A stretch of 64,000 nucleotides of DNA from the NCBI GenBank assembly GCA_963840095.1, contig CAWIXN010000009.1, positions 1 through 64,000 on the forward strand. Direction: 5' to 3'. Position numbers and translations under genes: made by a program. The first letter of the stretch is position 1, and the number at the start of each line of letters is the position of its first letter. This document shows positions 17,799 to 25,520 of this stretch, piece by piece. Under the pieces are notes generated by a model that made no database searches, was not told where the DNA came from, and worked only from the letters and a program-made list of their open reading frames with translations. The stretch is from DATBGO01 sp963840095. GTDB lineage: Bacteria; Actinomycetota; Actinomycetes; Streptosporangiales; Streptosporangiaceae.

Positions 17799-19277
17799 TT
17801 AACTGTGATCTTGAAAGTCGTCCCGGCCGCCGGCCCGCGCGCCGGATGGTGGCGCATACAGGTCGCGGATCACCCCGATCTGCGTGGCGGTAAACGCGCG
17901 CTCTCTCCGGACGTCGCGGGTGAACGCGACCCACCAGGTGAGGATGGCGCCGACCCGGTTACGGTAACCGGTCAGGAAGGCGATGTGGATGAACAGCCAC
18001 GCTACCCAGCCAGGAAAACCGCCGAACTGGAGCCGCCCGGCGCTGACCACGGCCCGCCCCCGGGAGATGTACGCGGCCGAGCCGAGGTCGCGGTACTTGA
18101 ACGGTTTCGACCAGTCCTGGCCGGCGATCGCGTGCCGGATCTCGTGCGCGGCGTGCAGCCCGGACTGCATCGCCACCTCGGCGACCCCGGGCAGCTTGCC
18201 GAGGCTCATCAGGTCCCCGATCACGAAGATCTCCGGGTGTCCCGGGATGGTCAGGTCGGGAGCGACCTCGATGCGGCCGGCCCGGTCACGGCTCGCGCCG
18301 GTGGCGCTGGCGATGGCCGCGGCGACCGGCGGCGCCTCCACTCCCGCCGTCCACAGCACGGTCGCCGCCTCGTGGCGCGTGGTGGCACCGTCGCACCCAC
18401 GGACCAGCAGCCCGCCCTGATCGACATCGGTGACGATCGAGCCCATGTGCAGCTCGACGCCGAGCGCCTGGAGCGTGCTGGCCGCCTTCCGGGACAGCTT
18501 GGGCCCGAACGACGCCAGCGGCGCATCGCCGCCGTCGAACAGCAGCACGCGGGCGTCCTGCGGCCTGGCCCGGCGGAACTCGTCCCGCAGCGTCTTGGTG
18601 GCGAGCTCACGGATCTGCCCGGCCAGCTCAACGCCGGTCGGTCCGGCGCCGACCAGCGCGAACGTCAGCCAGTGTCGCTGGTCGGCGGGGTCGGTCGCGG
18701 TCTCAGCCATCTCGAACGCGCCGAACACCCGCCTGCGGATGGTGAGCGCATCGCCGATCGACTTCATGCCGGGCGCCCAGCGGGCGAACTCGTCGTGCCC
18801 GAAGTAGGACTGGCTCACCCCAGCGGCCACGACGAGATAGTCGTAGCCGTACTCGAGTTCTTCGCCGAGCGGGCGCTTGCACACCACCCGGCGCGCCCCT
18901 GGGTCGATCGCGGTGACCTCGGCCATCACGCACTCGAGGTTCTTGTGCTTGCGCAGCACCCGGCGCAGCGGGCTGGTGATCTGTCCCTCCGACAGGATGC
19001 CGGTCGCGCACTGGTAAAGGAGCGGCTGGAACAAGTGATGCTGGGTCCGGTCGATCAGGGTGACCGACGCCGGGCCATTGCGGAGCGCCCGGGCGGCGAA
19101 CAGGCCGCCGAAGCCGCCGCCGACGATGACGACGCGGGGACCGGCCTGCTGTGCCGGTCCCCGGGAACGGGCTTGTTGCGCCGGTCCGTCGTCCGGCGCC
19201 GGTCCGTAGTGCGGCGCCGGTCCGTCGTGCGGCGCCGGTCCGTCGGTGTGGCGTGCCGTTCTCGGCGTCTGGTTCAT
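17799..19277 (-). CDS. ndh: Type II NADH dehydrogenase (NDH-2)
   Basis: A 492-residue non-proton-pumping NADH:menaquinone oxidoreductase, peripheral at the inner membrane face. The FAD Rossmann motif VIVGGGFGG lies at 50-58, the NADH Rossmann motif LVGAGPTGVELAG at 208-220, and the second FAD motif is EIFVIGDL. The C-terminal hydrophobic part (GWVAWLFIHIAFLTGYRNR) is typical of the membrane-binding helix. Residues 11-45 form an odd repeated GPAPHDGPAPHYGPAPDDGP stretch. It starts only 3 bases after the zwf-like gene and is last in the cyd operon, so it would feed electrons to cytochrome bd. Confidence 0.9.
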   Translation of the reverse strand: MNQTPRTARHTDGPAPHDGPAPHYGPAPDDGPAQQARSRGPAQQAGPRVVIVGGGFGGLFAARALRNGPASVTLIDRTQHHLFQPLLYQCATGILSEGQITSPLRRVLRKHKNLECVMAEVTAIDPGARRVVCKRPLGEELEYGYDYLVVAAGVSQSYFGHDEFARWAPGMKSIGDALTIRRRVFGAFEMAETATDPADQRHWLTFALVGAGPTGVELAGQIRELATKTLRDEFRRARPQDARVLLFDGGDAPLASFGPKLSRKAASTLQALGVELHMGSIVTDVDQGGLLVRGCDGATTRHEAATVLWTAGVEAPPVAAAIASATGASRDRAGRIEVAPDLTIPGHPEIFVIGDLMSLGKLPGVAEVAMQSGLHAAHEIRHAIAGQDWSKPFKYRDLGSAAYISRGRAVVSAGRLQFGGFPGWVAWLFIHIAFLTGYRNRVGAILTWWVAFTRDVRRERAFTATQIGVIRDLYAPPSGARAGGRDDFQDHS

Positions 19278-19280
19278 CGG

Positions 19281-20657
19281 TCAGCCGGCTGGGTTGTGCC
19301 AGGTGTCGCCGCCGCGTAGCAGCCGGTCGGCTTCCTTCGGCCCCCAGCTGCCCCGGGCGTAGGGGTGGACGGGCGTGACGTCGCCGAGCACCGGGTCTAC
19401 GACCTGCCAGGCGGCCTCGACGGTGTCCTGCCGGGCGAACAGCCACCGGTTCCCGTCCAGGGCCGCGCCGATCAGCCGGTCGTAGGGGCGCATGTCCGAC
19501 CCGGGCTGCCCGGAGAACGCCAGGTCCTCCGGGGTGGGCTCCAGCCCGGCGCCGGGCTTCTTGCCGGCCAGCGTCAGGCCGACCGCGGTCTCCGGCCAGA
19601 CCCGGAACCGCAGTGAGTTGCGGACCGCGAACGGCTCGATCCCGAACACGTCGTGCGGCGGCCGCCTGAACTGGATGTCCACCTCGGTGGCGGTGACCGG
19701 CAGGCACTTGCCGGCCCGGATCAGGATCGGCACGTCCGCCCACCGCCAGGTGTCGGCGGCCAGCCGCACCGCGACGAAGGTCTCGGTCGTCGACTTCGGG
19801 TCGACGCCGTCCACCTGCAGGTACCCGTCATACTGGCCGCGGACCGTGTCATCGGGGTCGAGCGGCCGCAGCGCGGACACCACCCGCGCCTTGGCGTCCC
19901 GCCACGATCCCAGGTCCGGGCCGTCCGGCGGGTCGGCCAGCACGGTCGCCAGCACCTGCAGCATGTGGTTCTGGACCACGTCCCTGATCGCCCCGGTCCG
20001 GTCGTAGAACCGGCCCCGGTCGGAGACGTCGAACGCCTCCGCCATCGTGATCTGGATGCTGTCCACGTGGGTCCGGTTGAGCAGCGGCTCGAGCACCGAG
20101 TTCGCGAACCTGACGAACAGCACGTTCTCCACCGGGTCAAACGCCAGCCAGTCATCGACCCGGAAGATCGCCTCCTCGGGGAAGTACTTGTGCATGGTGG
20201 CATTCAGCTGCCGCGAGCTGGCCAGGTCGTTGCCGAACGGCTTCTCCACCATCACCCGGGCATCGGAGGTCCGGCCCGCCGACGCGATCCCCTCCGCGAT
20301 GCGCCCGAACAGGAAGGGCGGCACCTCCAGGTAGAACAGCACCCGGCGGCCGGTGCCGATCGCGTCCGACATCGCCTTGTAGGTGGCGTCGTCGCCGAGA
20401 TCCCCGTCGACGTAGCGGAGCAGCCCGAGCATCTTCTGCGCGGCCGGGCTCTTGTCGTCCATCTTGTTGAGCCGCAGCGACGCAGCGGCATAATCCCGGA
20501 ACTGCTCCAGCCCCCAGCCGCTCTTCGCCACCCCGACCACCGGGACATCGAGCACGCCGCGCTCCACCAGCCCGACCAGGGCCGGGAACGTCTCCAGCTT
20601 CGCCAGGTCACCAGTGGCGCCGAAGATCACCAGCGCGTCCACTTGGTTCGTCGTCAT
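19281..20657 (-). CDS. zwf: Glucose-6-phosphate dehydrogenase-like protein with altered substrate motif
   Basis: A 458-residue member of the G6PDH family, the usual length. The coenzyme motif FGATGDLAK is at 12-20, the substrate Lys is in VMVEKPFG (K139), and the catalytic-base His is in VVQNHMLQ (H231). The family signature R-I-D-H-[FY]-L-G-K is instead RVDDWLAF at 166-173: the His is Asp169 and the Lys is Phe173. In known enzymes these two contact the phosphate of glucose 6-phosphate, so substrate preference or activity may differ. It sits between cydB and ndh, a setting that favours a role in supplying reductant. Confidence 0.82.
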   Translation of the reverse strand: MTTNQVDALVIFGATGDLAKLETFPALVGLVERGVLDVPVVGVAKSGWGLEQFRDYAAASLRLNKMDDKSPAAQKMLGLLRYVDGDLGDDATYKAMSDAIGTGRRVLFYLEVPPFLFGRIAEGIASAGRTSDARVMVEKPFGNDLASSRQLNATMHKYFPEEAIFRVDDWLAFDPVENVLFVRFANSVLEPLLNRTHVDSIQITMAEAFDVSDRGRFYDRTGAIRDVVQNHMLQVLATVLADPPDGPDLGSWRDAKARVVSALRPLDPDDTVRGQYDGYLQVDGVDPKSTTETFVAVRLAADTWRWADVPILIRAGKCLPVTATEVDIQFRRPPHDVFGIEPFAVRNSLRFRVWPETAVGLTLAGKKPGAGLEPTPEDLAFSGQPGSDMRPYDRLIGAALDGNRWLFARQDTVEAAWQVVDPVLGDVTPVHPYARGSWGPKEADRLLRGGDTWHNPAG

Positions 20658-20727
20658 GCCTTCTCCTCTAGCGTCACGGCCTCCGGGCCGGTGCTCCTGG
20701 CCATCCGATCACTTCTTACCGTGCGGC

Positions 20728-21771
20728 TCACCGTGCGGCCGGGCGACCGGGCGGCGACGTGGCGGGGCGAGCCGGCGGGCCGAACGAATCGGCGCTGATG
20801 CGCTGGCGGAAGACGTAGTAGGTCCAGCCCTGATAAGCAAGCACGAACGGCAGGAAAATGACCAGGACGATCGTCATCACCGTCAGCGCATACGAGCCCG
20901 ACGCGGTGTTGCTGATGGTAAGGGTGAAGGCCGGGCTCGTGCTCGAGACCATTACCCGCGGGTAGAGCTCGACGAAGATCGACAGGACCGATGCGGCCAT
21001 CGCCAGCGTGGTCGCGGTGAACGCCCAGCCCTCGTGGTGCTCGCTAACCAGCCATACGGCAGCGACGACGGCCAGTACTGCGGCGACCTCGACCACATTG
21101 AGCAGGAAACCCTTGCCCGCGCTCACATGCGTCCAGATGGCGAAGCCGAGCACCAGGAGGGCGGTGACGGGCGCCACCCGGCGGGCCAGCCGCCCGGCTC
21201 GTTCCCTGAGCTCCGCCGTGGTCTTGAGGGTCAGGAACGTCGCCCCGTGCAGGACGCACAGCGCCACCAGCGTGACGCCGGTGAACAGGCCGTAGGGCTG
21301 CAGCAACGTGAAGAACGAGCCGGTGTACTCCTGCTTGGCGTTGATCGGCAGTCCGTGGAGCAGATCGCCGAGCGCCACGCCGATCAGGAGCGGGGCCACC
21401 AGGCTGCCGACGGTCAGCAGGATGTCCCAGGTGCGGCGCCACTGTGGGCTCAGACCCTTTCCCCGGTACTCGAAGGCCACTCCGCGGACGATCAGCGCGA
21501 CCAGCAGTACCACCAGGGCCAGGTAGAAGCCGGAGAACATGGTCGCGTACCAGCCGGGGAACGCCGCGAACATCGCGGCACCCGCGACGATCAGCCAGAC
21601 CTCGTTACCGTCCCAGAGCGGGCCGATCGTGTTGATCACGGCCCGGCGCCCCGCCTCGCCTCGACCGAGCACGCCGTGCAGCATGCCGACGCCGAAATCG
21701 AAGCCCTCCAGCACGAAAAAGCCAGTCCACAACACCGCGATCACGGCGAACCAGAACTCGGTCAGTGTCAT
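20728..21771 (-). CDS. cydB: Cytochrome bd oxidase subunit II
   Basis: A 347-residue polytopic membrane protein. The N-terminus TEFWFAVIAVLWTGFFVLEG followed by FDFGVGML is the CydB signature, and GPLWDGNEVWLIVAGAAMFAAFP follows in two parts. About eight hydrophobic helices are visible. It pairs with CydA to form the quinol oxidase. It starts 7 bases after the cydA stop. The cydDC genes needed for assembly in many bacteria are not in this window. Confidence 0.95.
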   Translation of the reverse strand: MTLTEFWFAVIAVLWTGFFVLEGFDFGVGMLHGVLGRGEAGRRAVINTIGPLWDGNEVWLIVAGAAMFAAFPGWYATMFSGFYLALVVLLVALIVRGVAFEYRGKGLSPQWRRTWDILLTVGSLVAPLLIGVALGDLLHGLPINAKQEYTGSFFTLLQPYGLFTGVTLVALCVLHGATFLTLKTTAELRERAGRLARRVAPVTALLVLGFAIWTHVSAGKGFLLNVVEVAAVLAVVAAVWLVSEHHEGWAFTATTLAMAASVLSIFVELYPRVMVSSTSPAFTLTISNTASGSYALTVMTIVLVIFLPFVLAYQGWTYYVFRQRISADSFGPPARPATSPPGRPAAR

Positions 21772-21778
21772 CGAGACC

Positions 21779-23167
21779 TCAGTACTGAACGGCGGGAATG
21801 GGAAGGTGCTCGTCGCCCTCGGGAACTGGCGGGGGCAGTTCCTTCCGGGAATAGCGCAGCATCAGCAGCAGATCGACGATTCCGAGGGTGACATACAGCA
21901 GCACGAAGATGGTCAGGCTGATAGCGAGAGCAGCGGTGCTCACCGATGGTGAGATGCCGTTGCGGGTCAGCATGATGCCCTGCACGATCCATGGCTGGCG
22001 GCCGCTCTCGGTGAGCAGCCAGCCTGCCGTATTCATCAAGAACGGCAGCACCACCGCCCAGGTGGCGGCGAACAGGAACCACCGGGAGGCGGCCAGCTTC
22101 TTCCGCCGGGTGAGCCACAGGCCCCACAGCCCCACCAGGAAGATCAGCACCGCGGTATACGCCATCACCCGCATGGACCAGTACTGGATGAACACGTTGG
22201 GCACGTAGTTCCCGGGGCCGTACCGCCCGCTGTACTGGGCCTGGAGCGGCCCGAGCCCGGTGACCTTGCCGTTCCAGGAGTTGGTGGCGAGCAAGGAGAG
22301 CAGGTGCGGGATGGCCAGGAGCTGGGTCGGCGTCCGGTCCTGGCTGCCGCCGCCGATCTGGAACAGCGAGAACGAGCACGGCTGGCAGGTGGTCCACTGC
22401 GCCTCAGCCGCCGCGATCTTCATCGGCTGGTACTTCGCCTCGATCACGCCGAGCTCGCTGCCGACCAGCATCGCGAAGATCATCGCCGGGACCAGCACGA
22501 TCAGCGCGAGCCTGGCCGAGCGGGTGAAGACATCCCGGTCGCCGCCGCGGCGCAGCTGCCAGGCGGAGACCGCGAGCATGACCGCGGCGCCGGTCACCAG
22601 CGAGGCCAGCAGCACGTGCCCGTAGCCCCACAGGAACACGGGGTTGGTCAGCACCGCCCAGATGTCGTTCAGCTGCGGCTTGCCGGTTCTGGCATTGATC
22701 GTGTAGCCGACCGGGTGCTGCATCCAGGAGTTGGCGGCCATGATGAAGGCCGCTGACAGCACGGTTCCGAGCGCCACCAGCCAGATGGTCAGCAGGTGCA
22801 CCCGCCGGGACAGCTTGTCCCATCCGAACAGCCACAGGCCGAGGAATGTGGACTCGAGAAAGAAGGCGAGCAGGCCCTCCATCGCGAGCGGGGCCCCGAA
22901 GATGTCGCCGACCAGCCGGGAGTAAGCCGACCAGTTCATGCCGAACTGGAACTCCTGCACCAGGCCGGTAACCACGCCGATCGCGACGTTGATGACCAGC
23001 AGCGTGCCGAAGAATTTGGTCAGCCGCAGGTACTCGGGGCGCCCGCCGGAGTGCCAGGCGGTCTGCAGCAGCGCGGTAAGGAAGGCCAGGCCGATAGTGA
23101 CGGGGACGAAGAAGAAGTGATTGACCGAGATAAAGGCGAATTGCCATCGTGCCAGGTCAAGTTGCAT
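21779..23167 (-). CDS. cydA: Cytochrome bd oxidase subunit I
   Basis: A 462-residue haem-carrying subunit that oxidises menaquinol and reduces oxygen without proton pumping. The haem-ligand region ARWQFAFISVNHFFFVPVT carries His17. The region GYGHVLLASLVTG holds the second conserved His, and IQYWSMRVMAY holds the Met ligand of haem b558. The short Q-loop lies around KYQPMKIAAAEAQW. CydA gives high oxygen affinity, useful at low oxygen and under nitric oxide or peroxide stress. It is probably cotranscribed with cydB, the zwf-like gene and ndh. Confidence 0.96.
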   Translation of the reverse strand: MQLDLARWQFAFISVNHFFFVPVTIGLAFLTALLQTAWHSGGRPEYLRLTKFFGTLLVINVAIGVVTGLVQEFQFGMNWSAYSRLVGDIFGAPLAMEGLLAFFLESTFLGLWLFGWDKLSRRVHLLTIWLVALGTVLSAAFIMAANSWMQHPVGYTINARTGKPQLNDIWAVLTNPVFLWGYGHVLLASLVTGAAVMLAVSAWQLRRGGDRDVFTRSARLALIVLVPAMIFAMLVGSELGVIEAKYQPMKIAAAEAQWTTCQPCSFSLFQIGGGSQDRTPTQLLAIPHLLSLLATNSWNGKVTGLGPLQAQYSGRYGPGNYVPNVFIQYWSMRVMAYTAVLIFLVGLWGLWLTRRKKLAASRWFLFAATWAVVLPFLMNTAGWLLTESGRQPWIVQGIMLTRNGISPSVSTAALAISLTIFVLLYVTLGIVDLLLMLRYSRKELPPPVPEGDEHLPIPAVQY

Positions 23168-23279
23168 CCGCTAGCGCCTCGCCCTCATGAGCGTGACCTC
23201 GCCGTTCGCCGCCGGACTGAGGTCACGGGCCGGTGCGTGGCCACGGGCCGGGGCGTGGTTAACAGCAGGCCGGCGGCAA

Positions 23280-23552
23280 TTAGCGCTGGCCCGTCGTGAC
23301 GCCGTCCTGCCACGCGCTGGTCCCCGCTGCGGTCGCTGCCTTGGCCTGCTCCCACTTCAGCCGGGCCAGCTCGCTCGGCGGCACGTCCATCTGCTTGACC
23401 CACTTGCGGGTCGCCGCGATCACCGTCGAGCTGCAGATTGTCAGCCCGATCAGGCCGAGAACCCAGCCCGCCCCGATCAGCGCTGCTCCGAGGACCAGCG
23501 ATCCCGACCTCATCTGGAACGTCCCGCCGGATGACTGTGTGCTGCTACTCAT
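23280..23552 (-). CDS. Small single-helix membrane protein upstream of cydA (90 aa)
   Basis: ATG 23552 is chosen because GGAAGGTGAC precedes it and the longer upstream frame crosses the big hairpin. One hydrophobic helix (LVLGAALIGAGWVLGLIGLT, about 19-38) is followed by a cytoplasmic basic segment with the phrase WVKQMDVPPSELARLKWEQA and a disordered end. Similar small proteins occur widely in actinobacteria without known function. Its place 110 bases before cydA on the same strand suggests it belongs to the respiratory operon, perhaps as an accessory subunit; that is inference. Confidence 0.75.
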   Translation of the reverse strand: MSSSTQSSGGTFQMRSGSLVLGAALIGAGWVLGLIGLTICSSTVIAATRKWVKQMDVPPSELARLKWEQAKAATAAGTSAWQDGVTTGQR

Positions 23553-23607
23553 GTCACCTTCCTTGATCTCGCAGGTCGGTGTCACTTTTGCCCCGGCAGT
23601 GCACTCA

Positions 23608-23629
23608 GGCATCATCCGCACCGGGTGAT
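23608..23629. promoter_or_regulatory. Candidate operator, ATCATC-N7-GGTGAT palindrome
   Basis: GGCATCATCC begins at 23608 and CGGGTGAT ends at 23629. The site is 56 bases upstream of the small membrane protein start. It matches 32636-32657 at 18 of 22 positions and shares CCGCACCGGGTGAT with 36926-36949. Confidence 0.5.
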
Positions 23630-23670
23630 TGGGCGAGGCAAGGGCAAAGAGCGCGGCTGCGCTTGACCTT

Positions 23671-23731
23671 CGCCTGATGGATTCGGGAATTGGTACGGAA
23701 TCCTCGTACCGATTCCCGAATCCATCAGGCG
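23671..23731. repeat. Long hairpin, 27-bp stem with 7-base loop
   Basis: The arm at 23671-23697 pairs with 23705-23731 along 27 bases with a single mismatch that is G-U in RNA. The loop is GAATCCT. The stem includes GGATTCGGGAATTGGTACG on the left. It lies between the divergent small membrane protein gene and the GMC gene, so it is not an ordinary 3' terminator. Confidence 0.9.
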
Positions 23732-23744
23732 GCAGCACCGGGGC

Positions 23745-23814
23745 GGGGCGTGGCGCGAACGCGGGCGGGGCGTGGCGTCGGCGGTGTCGGGGCGTGGCGC
23801 GAACGCGGGCGGGG
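23745..23814. repeat. Exact 26-base direct repeat, 44-base period
   Basis: The 26-base segment at 23745-23770 (core GGGGCGTGGCGCGAACG) recurs exactly at 23789-23814, with shorter GGGGCGTGGCG echoes up to about 23855. The repeats lie in the leader region of the GMC gene and make its upstream open frame look longer than it is. Confidence 0.8.
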
Positions 23815-23914
23815 AGTGGCGCGGGCCGGGTCGGGGCTGTCGGGGCGTGGCGCGTGCCGTGGTTCACCCGGCCCGGACGGTGCGCTGGGGACGGGCCCGG
23901 GACAGGGTCGAGTC

Positions 23915-25483
23915 GTGACCGATCACTACGACGTCGTCATCGTGGGAACCGGGGCGGGCGGCGGCACGCTCGCCCACGTCCTGGCGGCATCGGGCCAGCG
24001 GATCCTGCTGCTCGAGCGCGGCGATTTCCTGCCGCGGGAAATGGCCAACTGGGATCCGGGGCCGGTGTTCGTCGACGGGACCTACATTTCGCCGGATACC
24101 TGGTACGACTCGGACGGGAAGCCGTTCCAGCCGCAGGTCCACTACTTTGTCGGCGGCGCGACCAAGATGTACGGTGCCGCGCTGTACCGGCTGCGCCCGG
24201 CCGACTTCGGCGAGATCCGGTATCCGGACGGGATTTCCCCGGCCTGGCCGCTGAGCTACGACGACTTCGAACCCTGGTATACCAAGGCGGAGTGGCTCTA
24301 CCAGGTGCACGGGGCCCACGGCGAGGACCCGACCGAGGGCCACTGGTCGAAGGACTACCCATGGCCCGCGGTCAGCCACGAGCCGAGGATCCAGCGGATC
24401 TCCGACGTGCTGGCCGACCAGGGCTACCGGCCCTTCCACGCGCCCTGCGGGATCCTGCTGGATGAGGCCGACCGGCCCGCGAGCAGCTGCATCCGGTGCT
24501 CCTGGTGTGACGGCTACCCGTGCCTGGTCCACGCCAAGTCCGATGCCGAGACCATCGCCGTCCGCCCGCTGCTGAGTCAGCCGAACGTCACGCTGCTCGT
24601 CGGCGCTGAGGTCACGGCGCTGCGCACCGACCCGGCAGGCAGAACCGTGACCGGCCTTGAAGTATCCCGTTATCAGAAAACCGAGACCTACACAGGGGAC
24701 ATCGTCGTCGTGGCCGCAGGGGCGGCTAACAGCGCCAGGATCCTGCTCCGGTCGGCGTGCGAGGCTCACCCGGACGGTCTTGCTAACGCCAGCGGACTCC
24801 TCGGCCGCAACTACATGTTCCACAACAGCAAGGCCGTGGTGGCACTCGACAAGGAGCCCAACGAGACGGTTTTCCAGAAGACCCTGGGCCTGAACGACTT
24901 CTACCTGGCTGGCGGCGGGCGGGCTGGCGGTGACCAGCCGTGGCCGCTCGGCAACATCCAGCTGCTCGGCAAGTCGAACGCGATGGCGATGAAGGGCGAG
25001 GAGCCGAAGCTGACCAAGATCGCGCCGCGGTTCAGCCTGGACGAGGTCGCTAAGCATGCCGTCGACTTCTGGCTCACCACCGAGGACCTGCCCAGGCCGG
25101 CCAACCGGGTGACCGTCGGCCGCGACGGCGCCATCCACCTGGCCTACGCCGCCAGCAACGCAGCGCAGGCCGCCGATCTCTACGGCGAGTTGCGGACGAT
25201 CCTGAACCACTGCGGGATGGCCGCCCATCACGTGCTGGACAAGAACTTCTACATGAAGATGAACATCCCGATCGCCGGGGTCGCGCACCAGGCCGGCACC
25301 TGCCGGTTCGGCGCCGACCCGGCCACCTCGGTGCTCGACGTCAACTGCCAGGCACACGGTCTGGACAACCTGTACGTGGTCGATGCGAGCTTCTTCCCGA
25401 GCATCGGCGCGGTCAACCCGGCCCTGACCGTCATGGCCAACGCGATGCGGGTGGGCGATCACCTACTGGACCGGATCAGCTGA
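23915..25483 (+). CDS. GMC-family FAD oxidoreductase
   Basis: A 522-residue flavoenzyme. GTG 23915 is chosen because the dinucleotide-binding beta strand starts right after it (VTDHYDVVIVGTGAGGG) and the upstream frame is repeat DNA. The GMC motif FVGGATKMYGAALYR and the C-terminal active-site region GVAHQAGTCRFG and GAVNPALTVMANAM are present. A cysteine-rich stretch (SSCIRCSWCDGYPC) is typical of one bacterial subgroup related to glucose/choline dehydrogenase-like enzymes. The natural substrate is probably a sugar, alcohol or sterol and cannot be told from the sequence. A GH15 gene follows 37 bases downstream. Confidence 0.88.
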   Translation: MTDHYDVVIVGTGAGGGTLAHVLAASGQRILLLERGDFLPREMANWDPGPVFVDGTYISPDTWYDSDGKPFQPQVHYFVGGATKMYGAALYRLRPADFGEIRYPDGISPAWPLSYDDFEPWYTKAEWLYQVHGAHGEDPTEGHWSKDYPWPAVSHEPRIQRISDVLADQGYRPFHAPCGILLDEADRPASSCIRCSWCDGYPCLVHAKSDAETIAVRPLLSQPNVTLLVGAEVTALRTDPAGRTVTGLEVSRYQKTETYTGDIVVVAAGAANSARILLRSACEAHPDGLANASGLLGRNYMFHNSKAVVALDKEPNETVFQKTLGLNDFYLAGGGRAGGDQPWPLGNIQLLGKSNAMAMKGEEPKLTKIAPRFSLDEVAKHAVDFWLTTEDLPRPANRVTVGRDGAIHLAYAASNAAQAADLYGELRTILNHCGMAAHHVLDKNFYMKMNIPIAGVAHQAGTCRFGADPATSVLDVNCQAHGLDNLYVVDASFFPSIGAVNPALTVMANAMRVGDHLLDRIS

Positions 25484-25520
25484 ACACCGACCTGCCCGAA
25501 GGCAGCTAGAGGAGGAAACC

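Noticed and set aside
23864..25462. Minus-strand 532-codon open frame opposite the GMC gene
   Set aside because: It is an antisense shadow in high-GC DNA; the plus-strand frame has clear family motifs.
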